Source of the DNA: Lutjanus erythropterus
Taxonomy: Eukaryota > Chordata > Actinopteri > Lutjaniformes > Lutjanidae
Reading direction: 5' to 3'
Assembly: GCA_020091685.1 (NCBI GenBank)
Contig: CM034592.1
Coordinates: 41,065,622 to 41,129,621 of the forward strand
Length of the DNA: 64,000 bases
Part shown: positions 14,394 to 28,860 of the stretch, piece after piece
Numbering within the stretch: position 1 is the first letter of the stretch
Layout: every line of letters begins with the position of its first letter
Translations under genes and position numbers: made by a program
Notes under the pieces: generated by a model
The model's database searches: none
The model's input: the letters and a program-made list of their open reading frames with translations, nothing else
Told to the model about the DNA's origin: nothing

Positions 14394-15457
14394 GTTCTCT
14401 TTTCTACTTGACTCGTTGGTTTTGAAGCCTCAGGACTTTTGTGGCACCGACGTAATATAGCGTTTCACCTAGTATTAGAAAAGTTGGCATGTGATGTCTG
14501 GTCCGACATGTTGTCTTGATTATTTATTCTTTGATCAGATTGTTCCTGGTTAAAATCAAGTATTTGATTATTTTAGACTCGAATAGGTCTGCAGCTAATA
14601 ATTATGATTTGTGTTCCCAATTAATCAATAAAGATGAAAGAGAAGAATCCAAGAGTCCAAAAAAACAAAGACATTCAATTTACTATCACATAAATCAAAG
14701 AAATGCAGCAAATACTCACTGCTGAGTTGCTTTTACTCTTTTGCTTGTGTTCTCTTTTTCCATCCAGTTTCTCTCCCTTTTTGTCTTATTTGGGTATAAA
14801 ATATATGGTATATATTTAAATACAGAATAATTTAAATTTTTAGGTTTATGTTGAGGCTGCATAGTTAATTCAAATATGGAAATAGCAGTATGGACAAATT
14901 GCAGCGGCTGTTTGTTTTTGAAAAAGGAAAAATGTGTAACAGAACAGCATTATAGTGGAGTAGTGCAAATCTTACAATCTTACTTACAAATCTTTTTTTT
15001 CCCAGATGTAAGAAAACATGATTGTTTTGTACAGACCCCAACAAATGTCACATCATCATGATTTTAATAGTTTTGTTCCTGCGAAAATGAAGATTGTGAT
15101 GCAACAACGATCATTCCAGCAAATGCTGAATCACAAATAGCAGTTTAGCATCTTTTCTGGAGTTTTTGAACCTGTCAGTGTCTCTCTCCTTTGTCTTTGT
15201 ATGCAATCTTATGGCCTCTGAATACTTTATATTCTTTCTGAAAACACCTTTATTCTGCTCGTCTTTGTCTCCTCATGTTCCTTTTTTTCTCCATCACCAT
15301 CCTCTCTTCTCTTCATTCTCCTCTTCCTCACCACATGGCCGGTCTGGTATTGATGACATCATAGCCTGGGAACCAGCAGGGTGAGGTCATGCAAGGCTAA
15401 ACGCTGCAGTGTGTTTGTCAGTGTGTGTCCTGTTTATGCATGCAGACGTAATGCCAG

Positions 15458-15458
<1 letters not shown>

Positions 15459-15508
<50 letters not shown>

Positions 15509-15529
15509 TGTGTGTGTGTGTGTGTGTGT
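15459..15529. repeat. (TG)n microsatellite
   Basis: About 35 TG units with one GGG interruption. Confidence 0.9.
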
Positions 15530-15778
15530 TAATGACAGGGCAGAACTGTGCTGGTTACTCAGCTCTCTGGTGGTTTTCATGTTTTTCATTTTTCTTCTGC
15601 TGTTTGTTTGCATCAAACTTTGTCTGGCTCTGTCCTCCTAGTAGAAACTTTTATTGGATGTAGTTTTTAAATTGTATTTTATGTTTAACTTTTCTTTCCT
15701 GGTTGTTGATGATGCTCCTGCCTGATGCTACTCAACCTTACTGTTAGATTTGACACTGTTGACCAGAACATCCTGCTT

Positions 15779-16015
15779 AAAGGACCAGTGTGTCGGATTT
15801 AGTTGCATGAAGCCGTGACGTTGTAGTTTGCAACCAACTGAATGCCACTCACCTCACGCTCCCTTTCCAAGCATGTAGGAGAAACTGGCTGTAAAACTTT
15901 CAAAAAGACCACTAAAAGGCCTAAAGAGGACCTGCACCCTCTTTAAATATAAAGGGCTCATTGTAAGGTAACAAAACACAGCGACACTTATTTTCAGGTG
16001 ATTTTACACTAATGA
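15779..16015 (-). mobile_element. MITE copy (TTAAAGGNNCAGTGTGT family), reverse orientation, truncated
   Basis: It starts ttaaaggaccagtgtgtcgg, then tgcaaccaactgaatgccac. Its last part, attttcaggtgattttacac, is the reverse complement of the start region of the copy at 31395, so the two are the same family in opposite orientations. Confidence 0.65.
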
Positions 16016-17049
16016 AATTGCACCCTACTGTTTCAAATCTTATCAAATCCTTTCCATCTCACTTGTGGTGTGCCACAAAGCTCAACTTTAGGCTCACTAA
16101 AAACCAAAACTTCACTCATAAATCACACGTTCATTCATCATTAATCCCCATTAATCCTTGCTGCGTTTTAATTCGTTGTTTGTGTGTTAAAAGAGACTTA
16201 CTAGATAGACAGTGGCTGTCAGTGGAGGAGACTCTGTTCCGGTCTGTTTTTGTTCTCGGGGAGCGTGTTATTAATTTAGTCTGCGGTTGTGTGCGAGACC
16301 TGTGAGGCTGAAGTCTGGTTGGGGTTTGTGTAGCTTTTGTTTTGTCTTGGGTTGGATCATTTCTCCAGAGAGTGACCAGAAAACCTCATCACAACAGGAT
16401 CTGTCACAGCGAAGAGTTAATGCCGACAAAGAACGACCGTCCGTACCACCGACTTCACAGTTCGAGTTAAATCTATTGCTTGTAAATAGTTGTAAATCTA
16501 TCACTTATTCTTCCAAGCTATTTCCAAGCTATGTTTTGTTTCCCTCCTTTTTGGTTGAGCTGACTGTAAATCCAAGAGTGGAACTTTGAGTTGCTGTTGT
16601 TTTTCTAATGTAAGAACTGAACTGAAAACTTAATTTTGAGTTAAAATACCAGATTTTGATTGTGTGGAACTGGACTGTTAGGATGTTTAGACCTGATTCT
16701 TTCATCCACACATCAGTTTTCCTCATCACCACTGACTTCTCAAGTCACTCATCAAACAAAAGATGATGTTACACTTTCTATCTGTGAAATTAATTTATGC
16801 ATGCTTGTTTGTTTTAAAACATTTGTATTCTGTATATTGTCATCAGTCTTGGCTGTGACTGGCACCCCAGACCAAACACTAGTAACTAAGTGAAAGGGGG
16901 AAAAATAGTGAGGGGAAAAAAAGTGAACTCAGTGTAAAAGTAATTTAACCACCAGCAAATTGTTTCTAGCATTCTGTTTTTAGTAAATGTACCAGCTAAT
17001 ATAAAAATATAATTTAATTCCCCTTATTTATTATTTTTAATTCCTCATC

Positions 17050-17822
17050 GAAGTTAGGGATATACCGATCGACTGACCAGAGACTGGACCCGGACGGTTT
17101 TCAATATGACCAGCTGGTCAGCATCACATATCTGATTCTGTACCCGTCAAATTCACACACGTTTCGCAGGATGGTCACGTCATGCATGCAGCGACACAGA
17201 CAGTAACTTTACAGCCACACACACTCAAACACATGTTTTTATGAAGCTGGTGTTAGTGATAGATTCCAAGAACAGGATAAAGAGAAGACAGACAGTGTTG
17301 CTGAACAACAGTAAACTTTGCAGCTCTTCATGCTGATGTTAGCCAGCAGCAGACTGCTGTTCACAGAGTTAAAACCTCACCTCCAGTTCTGGCTGAAGAA
17401 TAAACAACCTGTGTTGATGCATTTTCTCAATTATTTTCTCATCCAGACTTGTTTAACTTTTGCTTTTGTTTCACTGCAAAGTGTTACCACAGCAAACTGT
17501 TGCACCGCATCAGTCTCGCTTCCACGAGATCATGTGAAGTCACATTCCTACAAGATCTCACAAGATCGTGCTCTCCTCTGGTTCATAAGCTTAATATAAT
17601 ACTATAATAAGGCCTGGCTGTAACCTGGAGCACTTTGGGAGAAAATGTAAAAGTTATTTAATACTCTGTATTTTATTACAAACATCCAATTTCATTTTAC
17701 ATAAATAAAAGTATAAGTATATATATTCTGTCAATTATAGACAGACTGAAAATCAGAATCGGCAGGTCAGACCCATTAAAAAAATCATAATCGGCCAAGA
17801 AAATTGCAGTGGGTGCTTCTCT
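17050..17822. mobile_element. MITE-like element (AGGGATNNACCGATC ends)
   Basis: The left end is agggatataccgatcg. The right end reads aatcggccaagaaaattgc then agtgggtgcttctctaa, roughly the inverse of the left. The interior is non-coding. Boundaries are approximate. Confidence 0.5.
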
Positions 17823-18934
17823 AATTGAAATATCACTGTGAAGTAGCTTTGGTTTTATCCTGCTGTTGTGATACACAAAATGTGAAGAGAAAACAAAAGA
17901 ATCTCAGTCGACTGAGGGGTCGATTCATTGACTTTCAGGGCGGCCCTACATCCCTGTTTGCTTTCTTTACGTGCTCTTCTTCCCTGCTTTTCGTGGTGCA
18001 TTGCCGTTTTATTCACACGTTCCTGCCACCAACTGCACGACCGCAGAATGCTGCATGGAGGAGTGTCGCCCACGTGCTCGCATGCACGGGTAATACAAAC
18101 AAAACGGGGACAAATCGGTGAAATTATTGCTCTGTGGTGCTACTTGCAGTCAAAACTACACAGGGTGCTTTATAAGTGTACATCCAAAATTAGGTCTTTG
18201 TTGTCCTCTGCTGCCCTGGAGAAAGTTTGGTTGAGACACAATTTTCTCTCTTGGCTGCAGTTTGTCCAAAATGGAGGCCTAACTAGGTCTGGTCCGTAAC
18301 CACATCTGTGAACTCCTGACCCCATATGAGCCGGGTCCTGGCCTGAGGTCCTCTGCGAAGGTCCTCCTGAATGTTTCTGGTTAATAAACCTTCTGCTCTT
18401 GAACCAACACTGGACGCTCTCCAGTCTCCCTCGTTTGACATTTTATGAAAAGTTTTTTTGTTCATTCACGTCTTTGATTCCTTGTGTGAGCGAGTCTGAA
18501 ACACATGAGAGCCAGTTTTTCTTGCTCTTTGATCTTTCTCTCTCTTCATCTCTGCAGCTGTTTGACTCCAACCAATGACCAGATTAAAGAGCGAGCGAGA
18601 CAGAATGACACACACTTTGTATCTCGCTCGCCCCTCATTAACCAAATCAAAGACATTAAAAGCCTCTTGCCTCCTTCTGTGCCTGTAATCTGGGTTTTCT
18701 GGTGGGATCACCCCCTCTGAGCTGCTGGTGCATGACTCATGTGACTCTTATTAAGCTGCACCGTTATTACAGCAATGCATCATGTGGTGATGTCATCAGT
18801 GGGTGCCACGGTTTGGGAGTGCCGACATGATGCTATGGGGGAAGACTGCTGACTTCTCTGTTCACATGTTGGACCTCGAAAGCAGATTGTACGTGATCAG
18901 TCACTTTAAAACAACTTAACTCCCACAGGAGGCT

Positions 18935-19260
18935 TAAAGGGTCAGTCCACGCAAATTATTAGAAACATACGTGCGTTCGTACCTCTAGTCATGCCGAGCT
19001 ATGTTGATGAAATTTCTGCCTCCACCCCACTACAAGGGTGGTGAACTTTTGGTCATCAGAACATTGAAAATGAGGTCTTTTCCCATGACTCTTTACAATC
19101 AGCAGAACAAGCTGTCAACTGTTTCCAGAGGAACTATTTCGTCAGGAGAAAGTAGCACCCATTTTTCTAGAACTGGGACAAATCATGTCCAACCACAAAA
19201 AAACTTGGTGCATGTCCACCTCAGACAGGCTTGCAGGGAGCTAGTCCAATTAGCTGCTCG
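18935..19260 (+). repeat. interspersed repeat (TTAAAGGGTCAGTCCAC start)
   Basis: The start resembles the common teleost element that opens AAAGGGTCAGTTCACC. The open frame inside shows no protein similarity I recognise. Confidence 0.4.
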
Positions 19261-20109
19261 TTTGTAAAAAAAAAAAAAAAACCTCTTGGAGCAAATCAAA
19301 GACCTTTTCACCTGCCTCCTAAAATTCATAGTTTATAGAAAGAACAAAAGTTAAAAGTCGCTGTGAAATTTTGAATTTTCTCACCTTTTTAATTTTTACA
19401 GTGCAGGATATTTTAGCCTCCTATACGCTATATACAGCACACACATTTTAAATGGTTTATGTAAGTTATATAAAGCTTAAATTTTGCAGAATTTCTTCCA
19501 TAGTCTTTTATTTTTTAGGGGACCCTAATAAAATCTCCTGTGGCACACCTGTGGGTCATGATCCAGACTTTGGGAATGACTGGAATAGAGTACTCTAAGA
19601 TTAGATTAAAAAAAAGTGTAAAATCCTAACATATTGTGTTTACAAAAATAAAGATGGATGCATTGAAATATACAGATCATCCAGAGTCATGGCATACAGG
19701 AGAAGAAGAAGAAGGGAGGATGGTTAAAAACGAGAATAAAACGATATTGATTAAGATGATGATGAAGATGATTTTTTTTTTTTGCTGTTGGATTGTTGAG
19801 ATGTGATCAGACTTGCAGCACAGAGGAGTGATGTCATACACCTAGAGGAGTGTGTGTGTGTGTGTGTGTGCAGAGTGTTGTTTTCCCTCAGTGTGTTGAG
19901 TCAAAGATGTGTTGGTACCTGATCTGAAATCAGTTTGAAAAGTGTGTTCGTGTCTGTTGAGTAATGTTTAATGTATAGGGAGAGGCTGTGTGTGTTTGTG
20001 GCTTTTGTTTCTTTGCCATCATCCACTGGGCCCTCGGAGCGGGGTGTTTATGTGTGTGTGGTAATTTGGGGGTGGTGGTGGGCGGGGTTATGATCTCACC
20101 ATCGAGGAA

Positions 20110-20111
<2 letters not shown>

Positions 20112-20149
<38 letters not shown>
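20112..20149. repeat. (TG)n microsatellite
   Basis: About 19 TG units. Confidence 0.9.
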
Positions 20150-20152
<3 letters not shown>

Positions 20153-20702
20153 CATGGGTCAGTCCTTCTATGCACACACACACACATGGTAGCTCCACAT
20201 CCTGTTTACCACTGCAGGTACCTCCTGTCCTCCCTTTTAAAGGGTACTCCCCCCCTCCCCCGAATTCACTTTCCCCACCAGACTGCTACATTATTTGTTC
20301 AGCTTTAAGTTTTTTATCCCCCATAGTGATTTCCAAATCACAATAATAACCTCAGTCAAATCCTGATTCATGTTTGTCCCTGTCTTCCAGGCAGCCTTTG
20401 GTGTCCATTTATGTCTGTATGGAATTAAAATCAGTTAGTAGAGCTTAGCTTGAGTTGTGTAATTCATAGCAGTGAACATCAGGTCTGCATTTATGGATGA
20501 ATTATCAACATTATCTCATGTAGTGATTTATTAAAAAGAAAGAAAGAAAGAAAAAACTTTTTATAGTTTTTAAGAAGTAAAATTATTCAGTATTTTATGA
20601 CAAAAAAAAGAATAGTTGTAGAAATGTTTTTCTTGTCCTATCACAAGTTTTAAGCTTCTGCTAATTTTAATATTGTTTGCATATTAATGGAAAACTAGTG
20701 AC

Positions 20703-21093
20703 CAGGGCTGGGGAGTATTCAGAAAACAAATATTTAAAATCTGTGTATAAAATGCAAAATATGAGTAACTGTATTCCATTACAGTTGCCTTGTAATTAGT
20801 AGTATACTGAATAGTTACTGTCTTAAATAATAGATTACTTAAAGGGAATCCTTTTTGTTTTATTCGCTCCAAAATTCATATGAAGGGTGTATTTCCCATT
20901 TACACATCACAGTGCAGCTGCCACACAGCAGATGAGAGGAGATGCGCAGCCAGGATGCCGTCAGGAAAGTGTTTTTGACCTGGAAATATAAAGTACGTGT
21001 TCCCAAAGTAATCCAAAGAATTTAAAATGTTGCTTAACAGTAATCTGTAGTGGAATACATTTTAAAAGTAAAATTATTAAGTGTCCCAACTCT
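20703..21093 (+). mobile_element. MITE-like element (GGGNTGGGGAGT ends)
   Basis: It starts cagggctggggagtattcag with gagtaactgtattccattac inside. It continues with aaagtaatccaaagaattt and ends agtgtcccaactctggc, inverted relative to the start. It matches by eye a widespread teleost hAT-like MITE. Confidence 0.6.
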
Positions 21094-21684
21094 GGCTGCC
21101 TGGTGAACAGCAGCAAAAAAAGACATATTTCCCTTACAAGGTGGTTGAGACCAAAAACGGAGCAAAAAGAGAGCATGAACGTTGGACTTGGATTCACCAA
21201 GTGACTCCAGTGGGAATAATGTTGCTCTGCAGCTGCTGGATGTGTAAATAAGAAACTGCTTGCTAACAAGTTCACTATATCAACTCAAAAACTGATGATG
21301 TTGTCCCCAAATAGCCAAAAAAAACCAGTTTTTGCAGGTTTAATTGACCCAACCGTATTTATCACCATTTTTGCCTTGTTCACAACTGGTTTACTCGTGT
21401 AGATAGGAACCAAAAACTCCAGTATAAACTGGAGATAGATGAAAATAAACTGTATATAGGTACAATGATCATACATCATTAGGTTTGTTTGTGTATCTAT
21501 AATGTAATGAAATGACAACTAATTTAATAACAGGAGAGTTTATTTGATTTCTGATTCATTTATAGAAAAAGGTTGTATTAAATTTTGTGTTTAGTATTAT
21601 TATTAAACAGATTAGTTACTGATGAAGATCCTCACTCTGGCTGCTGGTGTGAGATGCCTTTTTTGGCTTTAAATGGACTGGAAA

Positions 21685-21802
21685 GGTGTTAAAGAGAGAG
21701 AGAGGGGGGTGACATGCAGCCATGCAGGTTGGAATCAGACCCAGGCTGCTGCATTAAGGATGCAGCCTCAGCACATGGAGTAAACTATCAGAGCTCCCCG
21801 GA
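21685..21802 (-). mobile_element. tRNA-derived SINE fragment, minus orientation
   Basis: Read on the minus strand it has a tRNA-like head (ccggggagctctgatag..., with ctcc/agct elements) and a B-box-like gggtctgattccaacc, then gctgcatgtcaccccc. A second, more worn copy lies at 49560. It is a retroelement copy, not a functional tRNA gene. Confidence 0.55.
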
Positions 21803-23556
21803 CAGACATTTTTTTTGTGGTGCGTGTGGCCGACTGTGTGCAGGCTGACATCAGTGTGATGATGTGCCTCAGGCGTCGACTGTTCTGAACTGTTCAGCAG
21901 TAAATTGTTGGGTAGGAAGCCGAACACGTGTGTTTGTGAGACGCTGATGGAGTCATCGTGTGAAGGAACAGCTGTTGTAAGTGAGACGGCAGTTGTGCCT
22001 CTGAGGGTGAGAGACACAGAGACAGAAAGAAAGGGATGGAGAGAGAGAGGCGGAGATTCAACCATCACAACAGTGTGAACTGTAGTTACCGGATATAATG
22101 TTCCTGGTGTCTCACCTGTAGCCCAGGTGTGACTGGACCTCAAAGATTAATGTGAATGGACTGAGAGGGACACTTCTCAACGTGTTTTTTGTATTAAATA
22201 GAAAAAAAACAGTAGTTGTATGGAAATCGGTAGGACTGCTCCTTAAATTTTGATGGTTTGGATGGTTTGAACATTGGCCTTTGTTTCTCAACTGTGTCAA
22301 CACAAGATGACAGCACGATTCTTGTTACAAACTTCCAACCTAACTGTAGTAGAAATAAGGACAAAGGTGGAAATTCTTTCGAGAGGAAGGAGCACTGTGG
22401 TGCGTTTCCTGACCTATGTTTTGCACGCGCTGCAGCTCTGAGCTCAGATGCTGTTGATTGGGTTTATTGTTGTTTTCCTGAACCACAGCAGATCAGGCTG
22501 TCGGAGTGCTTTTTGTGCTAATTGGAGAATGCACGCACATCCAAACCCAACGAGGGCAGGTACTGAGCCAAAAGTGAGCAAATAATGAAATAAACAAACG
22601 GCTTGCACGCTGCAGGGCTCCAGTGTCCACTTACTTAATGCGCCAAGGTGATGTTTTAGGCACAACTGCTCTTTATCAGACTACTTGTACTGGTGACTAA
22701 TGCAATCATGAGTTTGGCTTCCAGCATTAGAACCATCAGCCTAAACTGGTGTCTCCACTCTCAATATGTTTCTACCAAATGCTGTTTATCTGGAACTTTA
22801 TACTGCATTTATACACACACAAGTTGGGGATGTGCGCAATTAGTCAGCTAAATGATTAAACATTGCTATCGTGGCCAAGTGGTACCCATAATTCTAGTCA
22901 GTTAAACTACTGATTAATATATTATTAATCTACAGTATTAGAAAAAAGCTGGAAAATCATGGTGTGAATTGGGTGTGAGTGTCAGATTATCTGTTTGTTG
23001 AAAGATAACAGAAATGGACAGACGCTGATCCACTGATGCAAGCCGGAAAGCTGTGGGTGGGTGTTTTCAAAGCTACTGAACCGTCCGACAGCCGCTTCTG
23101 AAGAAGCACGGCGGCAGCTTCAGACATGCATGTGTGTGTGACCGACGTCACCGGGTGAAAACGGTGTTGACGAAGAGCAAACAGTTACATTATTGATCTC
23201 AAAGTAGACAACAAAGAGACAAACGTGAATTAAACCTGTGCAGACCCTCGGGTTGATTCGAGGCCAAATTTTGCTTTACCTGTTTGACTTTTTAGGTCCG
23301 ATGCCTCAGGGCCAGACCAAGGCTGATTTTGCTTATTTGTTCGTAGCGTTTAACTTGTTGGCTGACAGGTTGGTTACCTGTCAATGTGAGCAAATTAAAA
23401 TCAGTGTTTAGTTTGTGTTAATTTGATTTAGCAGACTGTTGGCTTCACAGAACAGGTACCTCTATAGTCTGCTGTTGGCTCATGATGTAAGTTTTCCTGT
23501 ACTAGAGAGGGTGTGCCACGCTGATAAGAAAGGCATTTGTTCCAACCCAATTCACC

Positions 23557-23559
<3 letters not shown>

Positions 23560-23619
<60 letters not shown>
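23560..23619. repeat. (CA)n microsatellite
   Basis: A pure CA run of about 30 units. Confidence 0.92.
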
Positions 23620-23621
<2 letters not shown>

Positions 23622-25952
23622 TCTACATACATACACACCTACTTTATCTTTCTCCCTCACTTTCCGTTTCTCCTTGTACACGTTCTTTGTCTCTGCTAAT
23701 GCAAACTTAAACCCTCCCAGCCCCCACTTCTCCATTAGTGTCCTTGTTGCCTCGGTATTGTGGCGTCTCCATGGCGACGTGTCAACAAATCAGCAGGTAT
23801 CTGCGGCGATAGAGGCAGGCCGAGAGGCTCAGACGCTGTGAAACTGACGCAGATCCGGGCTGAATTGAACAGGGACCTTTTGTGAATGGAAGTGTGGACA
23901 GATAAATCTCTGAATGAAAGAGGAGGTGACTGTAGTGTTTAATATCGCAGAGAGGGGGGGCGGGGGGAGTCGTGACAGGCTTCGTCTCTGAACCTTTTAT
24001 GGTCATGGAGTTGACAAATTAGAGCTCTGGCAGGTGCTGCAGTAGGTGTAGGTCAGTAGGTAGGAGTGGTACTGGTTTGTTTTGTGTGAGGGCCTAAAGT
24101 AAAAACCAAGGAAAACACAGGAGAGTGCAGCAAGGAAAAGATCAACATTTTTATTATAATGGATCAACATTTTATTGCAAAGGATCCCTTTAAAATGTCT
24201 TTTTATAGGTTTCCATTAAAATGTGCCTGGGCTCCAGATAGGATCTGGTACTCAGAACATTTCTAAAGTCTTCTTAAGTATTATTATCATGCGATGGGGT
24301 CATGTGGATGTGCATGACATCAGGGCTAATCTTGCATTTTACTGGACCCATCAGCCTAATATTTTTTGTCCAAGAACTTCTCATGGTGGCGATGATTCGC
24401 AATTTTTTTTTTCTTATTGACTTCTCTGTTTTATACCAGATGTTGGCTCCTTAACTGACCGATAAGGGCTGCAAGTGATCAACAACTGCGAGGCTAAAAC
24501 CTAAGGCTTCACTAGTCTGTTGCAGGCCACGTGTTGGCATTTGCTGTCGGCTCTAAAACTGTGATCCACAGACAAATTTGATTTCATATTAAACTGCAGC
24601 ATCTACAGATTGATTCATCACCCGATATGTTATGATACACTAAAGTTTGGCACGATACAAGATGAATATATCTCTTTTTGTTCTTGTCACCGCCATCTTG
24701 ACCGCTATAGGTCTGCATGGTCGCCATTCTGACATGCCCAAAGGCCTCTAGTAAACGGGTAACTCGCTTAATTCTGAACGTATTTTCATGAAATTTGGTT
24801 TGTTATAAACCTAAAAAATTGAACACAATAGTGGTCAGTTGTTGGAATTAAACTCTAATCTGCTGTATGCTGAAACTTTAACCTTCTGAAGAGATTCAAC
24901 TTCTACTTAAAATTAAGGCTGTCCTGTTGTAAAAATAGTACCTGGGACACAAAGATACCATTACACCATCACACTACCATTACACTATTCTATGCATTTT
25001 AAAGAGAACTGAAACAGTATGATAAAAAAACTCCACTGTATTAAAAGCCTTGCATACATCTAGATAAGAAAACTTACACCATACTACATAAAAAAAAAAA
25101 ACTTTATTTAAATCAAATCTCTTCTGGTTGCATCTGGCAGTGGTGGTCACATTGCAGCAGGTGCTTCACCGTCTGTTACCTGGTGGAGAGCTTCACTCCA
25201 CTGAACAAAAAGAGACTTTGCATTTCTTTCACTTCATTAATGGACATTAAATTTATTTGTTGGGACTCTGAATTTGGATTCTTTGATTTTCTGTGAATCA
25301 TTTTTGTGTTGGATCATTAACCCTGATGGAGCTGATTATTGTTTGATTATTGGAAACCTCCGGATGTCAGGATATCATTCATTCACCTTTCTAATGCCCA
25401 GCTATTATCTTTTTTCAAACCTTTTGTAAGAAAAACCTATGCTACACATTTCTTTTCTGGTTTAGACTGGTTTTAATGTTGGCATCTTTGTTGGGGTCTT
25501 CAGTGAGTCTCTGAAAACCAGGTTCTTTAGTATGGATGTTTATTTGTGCTGGGTGGAGTAAAGTACTTTCAGGTCATTGGCAGGATTGTGTTTAACAAGT
25601 CCAATCAATCCCTTTAAGACACAAAGGACGTGATTGATAACATTTGGTGTTGTTACCTGTCCAGGTGTGTGTGAGTTGGCGTGCTGCTGCCTTGAAGCAT
25701 TTATGGGTTTGGACCAAACCCAGAGCATTACAACATCAGCGTTGTTCAGGTAGAGGGTGTAAAAATGTTAGTTTAAAGATTTGTGACTGCTGTCACTTTG
25801 AGGCCTTGAATGAGCAGGAAGCTGAATGATTTTTGTGTCCTCAGACGTGTGAGTCACATGAGGAGGATGAGGGACTCTGAGAGGAAGGTGAGGTCAGGGT
25901 TTGAACAACAGGAAACAATGCTGCAGATTATTAGAGCTGTTAAAACCCTCTG

Positions 25953-25954
<2 letters not shown>

Positions 25955-25990
<36 letters not shown>

Positions 25991-26259
25991 GCACACACAC
26001 GCACACACACACACCCCTAACCCATGAGCTTGAAGGTCTGGTTGCCACAAATATTCTGGTGGGTTTTTTTTTGTTTTTTTTAATTGTTTTGTTCTTCTTC
26101 TATCCTTGTTTTGACTCGCTGTTTTTAACTTTTTCTATCACGCTCCTGTCACACTCTCACACACTCACTCCCTCTTTGTCTCTCTCTTACACTCGTCCTT
26201 CATGTGAACAATAGGCTACCATGGCGATAGCCTCGTTACTCACAAAACTGTGTCGACAA

Positions 26260-26313
<54 letters not shown>
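25955..26313. repeat. two (CA)n microsatellites
   Basis: CA tracts at about 25955-26014 (with CG interruptions) and 26262-26313 (pure), separated by T-rich sequence. Confidence 0.9.
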
Positions 26314-26316
<3 letters not shown>

Positions 26317-27461
26317 CTCACATGGTGTTTACTTCCCACTATGATGATCTGAACTGTAAAGTTTACAGGCAAAAAATAATGATTTAAGTTTAAAAAATGA
26401 AATTTCAAAGGCTAAAGAACATTTTGTTCACTCACTTCTCTGTCTGCAGTTATTTGCTTGTTTTTAGACTGTTTAACATTACAAAGCACAATGTCAGTGT
26501 GAACAATAATAATAATAATGATAAACATCAGACATATTCTAAACAGGAATGCGCAAGCAAATAAAGGAAAACAAAAACAAAAAACAAAACAAAAAGAATA
26601 AAACTAAATAAATAAATAGATACATTGTGCTGTCAGGTAAATCACATGTTAATTAAAGAAAGGGACCTCACTTATCTCTAAACTTGGACAAGTTGAAAAG
26701 TTTAAATGACTTAAATGTCAACACAACAATAAAAAAACAAATAAATTTTACACAGACAAGATGTATATAATGATAAATTGATCATCTCGCCTTGATACAA
26801 ATAAAATACTGGCAAGCTGACCTGTCCCTTTTGAAGATTAAAATTTAAAGTCTTCACTGTCTGCACTTCTTTAAGTGTTTCCGTTATTGCGTCACGTGTC
26901 AATAGTGCAACTGAACAACTCAACTGGTGAATAATTGGCTGTTTGCCATCACACACTTCATTATCAAGGAATATGACAGGCTGTTCATGAGCCAGTGCAT
27001 GTTTGCATTTAATGCATTTCAGTGAACATTTTATCTTAGAATCTTCCTCTTGTCAGTCTTATTTATTTGCCCAGGCTGAGTTTCTTCCCCTGTTTACTAA
27101 AACAGTGGGTAAAAGCTCATTGTTTGACCAGGTCATAACCTACAGGCTTGGATTTAAGCGCTGATAACGGGTCAGAAATAGACACAAACGAGCCGTAAAG
27201 GTCAGGAACAATGCGCTTGGATGCAAGAGAGGAATGAATGAAAGGTAGAAAAAAAAATAGCAGCTGAAAAAGTACAAATTTAGAGATTTAAATTTAGAGA
27301 GAAAAAGTGTAATTTTAATTGCTTTCTCATGCATTAACTAAATGACCATGTCTTAAGTTTAATACTTTGTAGTTCTCCATGTGGTTTTAATAAAGAAAAT
27401 GTCCAGTTTGGTGTGACTGATGAGTATAAAGCTGAGTGAGTGAGCTCAGATATGGGTGGAG

Positions 27462-27463
<2 letters not shown>

Positions 27464-27523
<60 letters not shown>

Positions 27524-28086
27524 AAGGCTGCTGACTAGTACTGCTGCTCACTGACAGGATGTCTGCTGGAGCGGTGGTTGCTGGTGACACACACACATAT
27601 TCACAAACACACACACAGGTGTGGCAGATCAACCATAGAGTCCAAAAGAAAAGAGGGAAGCAGTGTGGGAGGGAGGGAAGAAAAAGGGAAACCCACAGAA
27701 AGATAAGTGAGAAATGAGATGTGAAAAAAGCAAACAGGTGGAGAAAGTGAAAGGGTTGGAGGAGGATGAGAGGAAAAATGAGTGACAAGAGTTGAAACAG
27801 AAGAAGAAGAAGACAAACACAAAGAGATAACTGAGTGTCTTGAGTCTGGCAAAAGAGAGAGAGAGAGAGATTAGGAATGCAGAAAACTGGATTTCGCAAC
27901 CTCTCCTGCATGTGTGTGTGAGAGTGTGTGTCGAAGAATATCCTCCGTCATTAACAGCGTTGTGTCACCCATGGGTGAGGCCGCAGTCTCCCATAGCTCC
28001 ACCTAAACCTGAGTTGCTGAAACATGTTTGGGCCACAGCTGGTCCGCTGACAGCGAGGCAGAGCTGGAGACTCACCAGGTGGATTT

Positions 28087-28167
<81 letters not shown>
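27464..28167. repeat. (TG)n and (CA)n tracts in opposite sense
   Basis: TG run at 27464-27521 and CA run at 28089-28167. Purine-rich sequence with short GA tracts lies between them; its minus-strand open frame is low complexity. Confidence 0.9.
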
Positions 28168-28169
<2 letters not shown>

Positions 28170-28509
28170 TGAGGACACGGCTCATATCTGCTCAACACAC
28201 CAGTAATGAAATGTGTTGAAAGTCTGCGTGCAGCAACACAGTTGCATAAGCGAGCAGAAACAAACATATTTGATGAAGGTGTGGAGGCTTTAGAATGAGA
28301 TTGTTTCCTGATAAACGCCGTTAAAGAAAAATCATATGGACGATGAAGTGCGTTGTGGTCATGAATGCTTATGTAGATAGTCTTGTTTATTTCTACATGT
28401 GTTAAAATTAATGCCTGACCGATACTGGATTTTTATCACAGTGTTAGGGGTGGAAAGAATAAATGGTATAGAGAGGAGCACTCTGTATAAATTTGCCCTG
28501 TGAATTTTG

Positions 28510-28860
28510 ACTCTACTGTGATTAGGGCAACTGACGATTATTTTCAAAGTCAGTTAATCTGTTGATTATTTTCTGGTATTTTCTAGTTGTTTGGTCCATA
28601 AAATGGTGAAAAATGTTGATCAGTTTTTCCCAAAACTCAGGATGAGGTCCTCAGATTTCTTGTTTTGTCCACAACCCAACAATTTTCAGTTTACTATCAG
28701 AGAGAACGAAAGAAACCAGAAAATGGACGTTGCACGTTTAAGAAGTTGGAATCAAAGAATTATGACTTCTCAAAAAATACTGAAACCGAATAATCAGTTA
28801 TCAAAATAGTTGGCAATTAATTTAATTAGCAAGTATTTGATTCATTATTGCAGGTGTATT
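28510..28860 (+). mobile_element. hAT-type MITE, most complete copy
   Basis: It starts gggcaactgacgattatttt, runs through ggtgaaaaatgttgatcag and tcttgttttgtccacaac, and ends near ttattgcaggtgta. It is the best-preserved copy of the family also at 6130, 7313, 38010 and 38408. Confidence 0.7.

Noticed and set aside
27387-27911. 174-residue minus-strand frame, leucine/serine/phenylalanine-rich
   Set aside because: Low-complexity translation of GA/CA-rich sequence and a TG microsatellite. The apparent membrane character comes from base composition.
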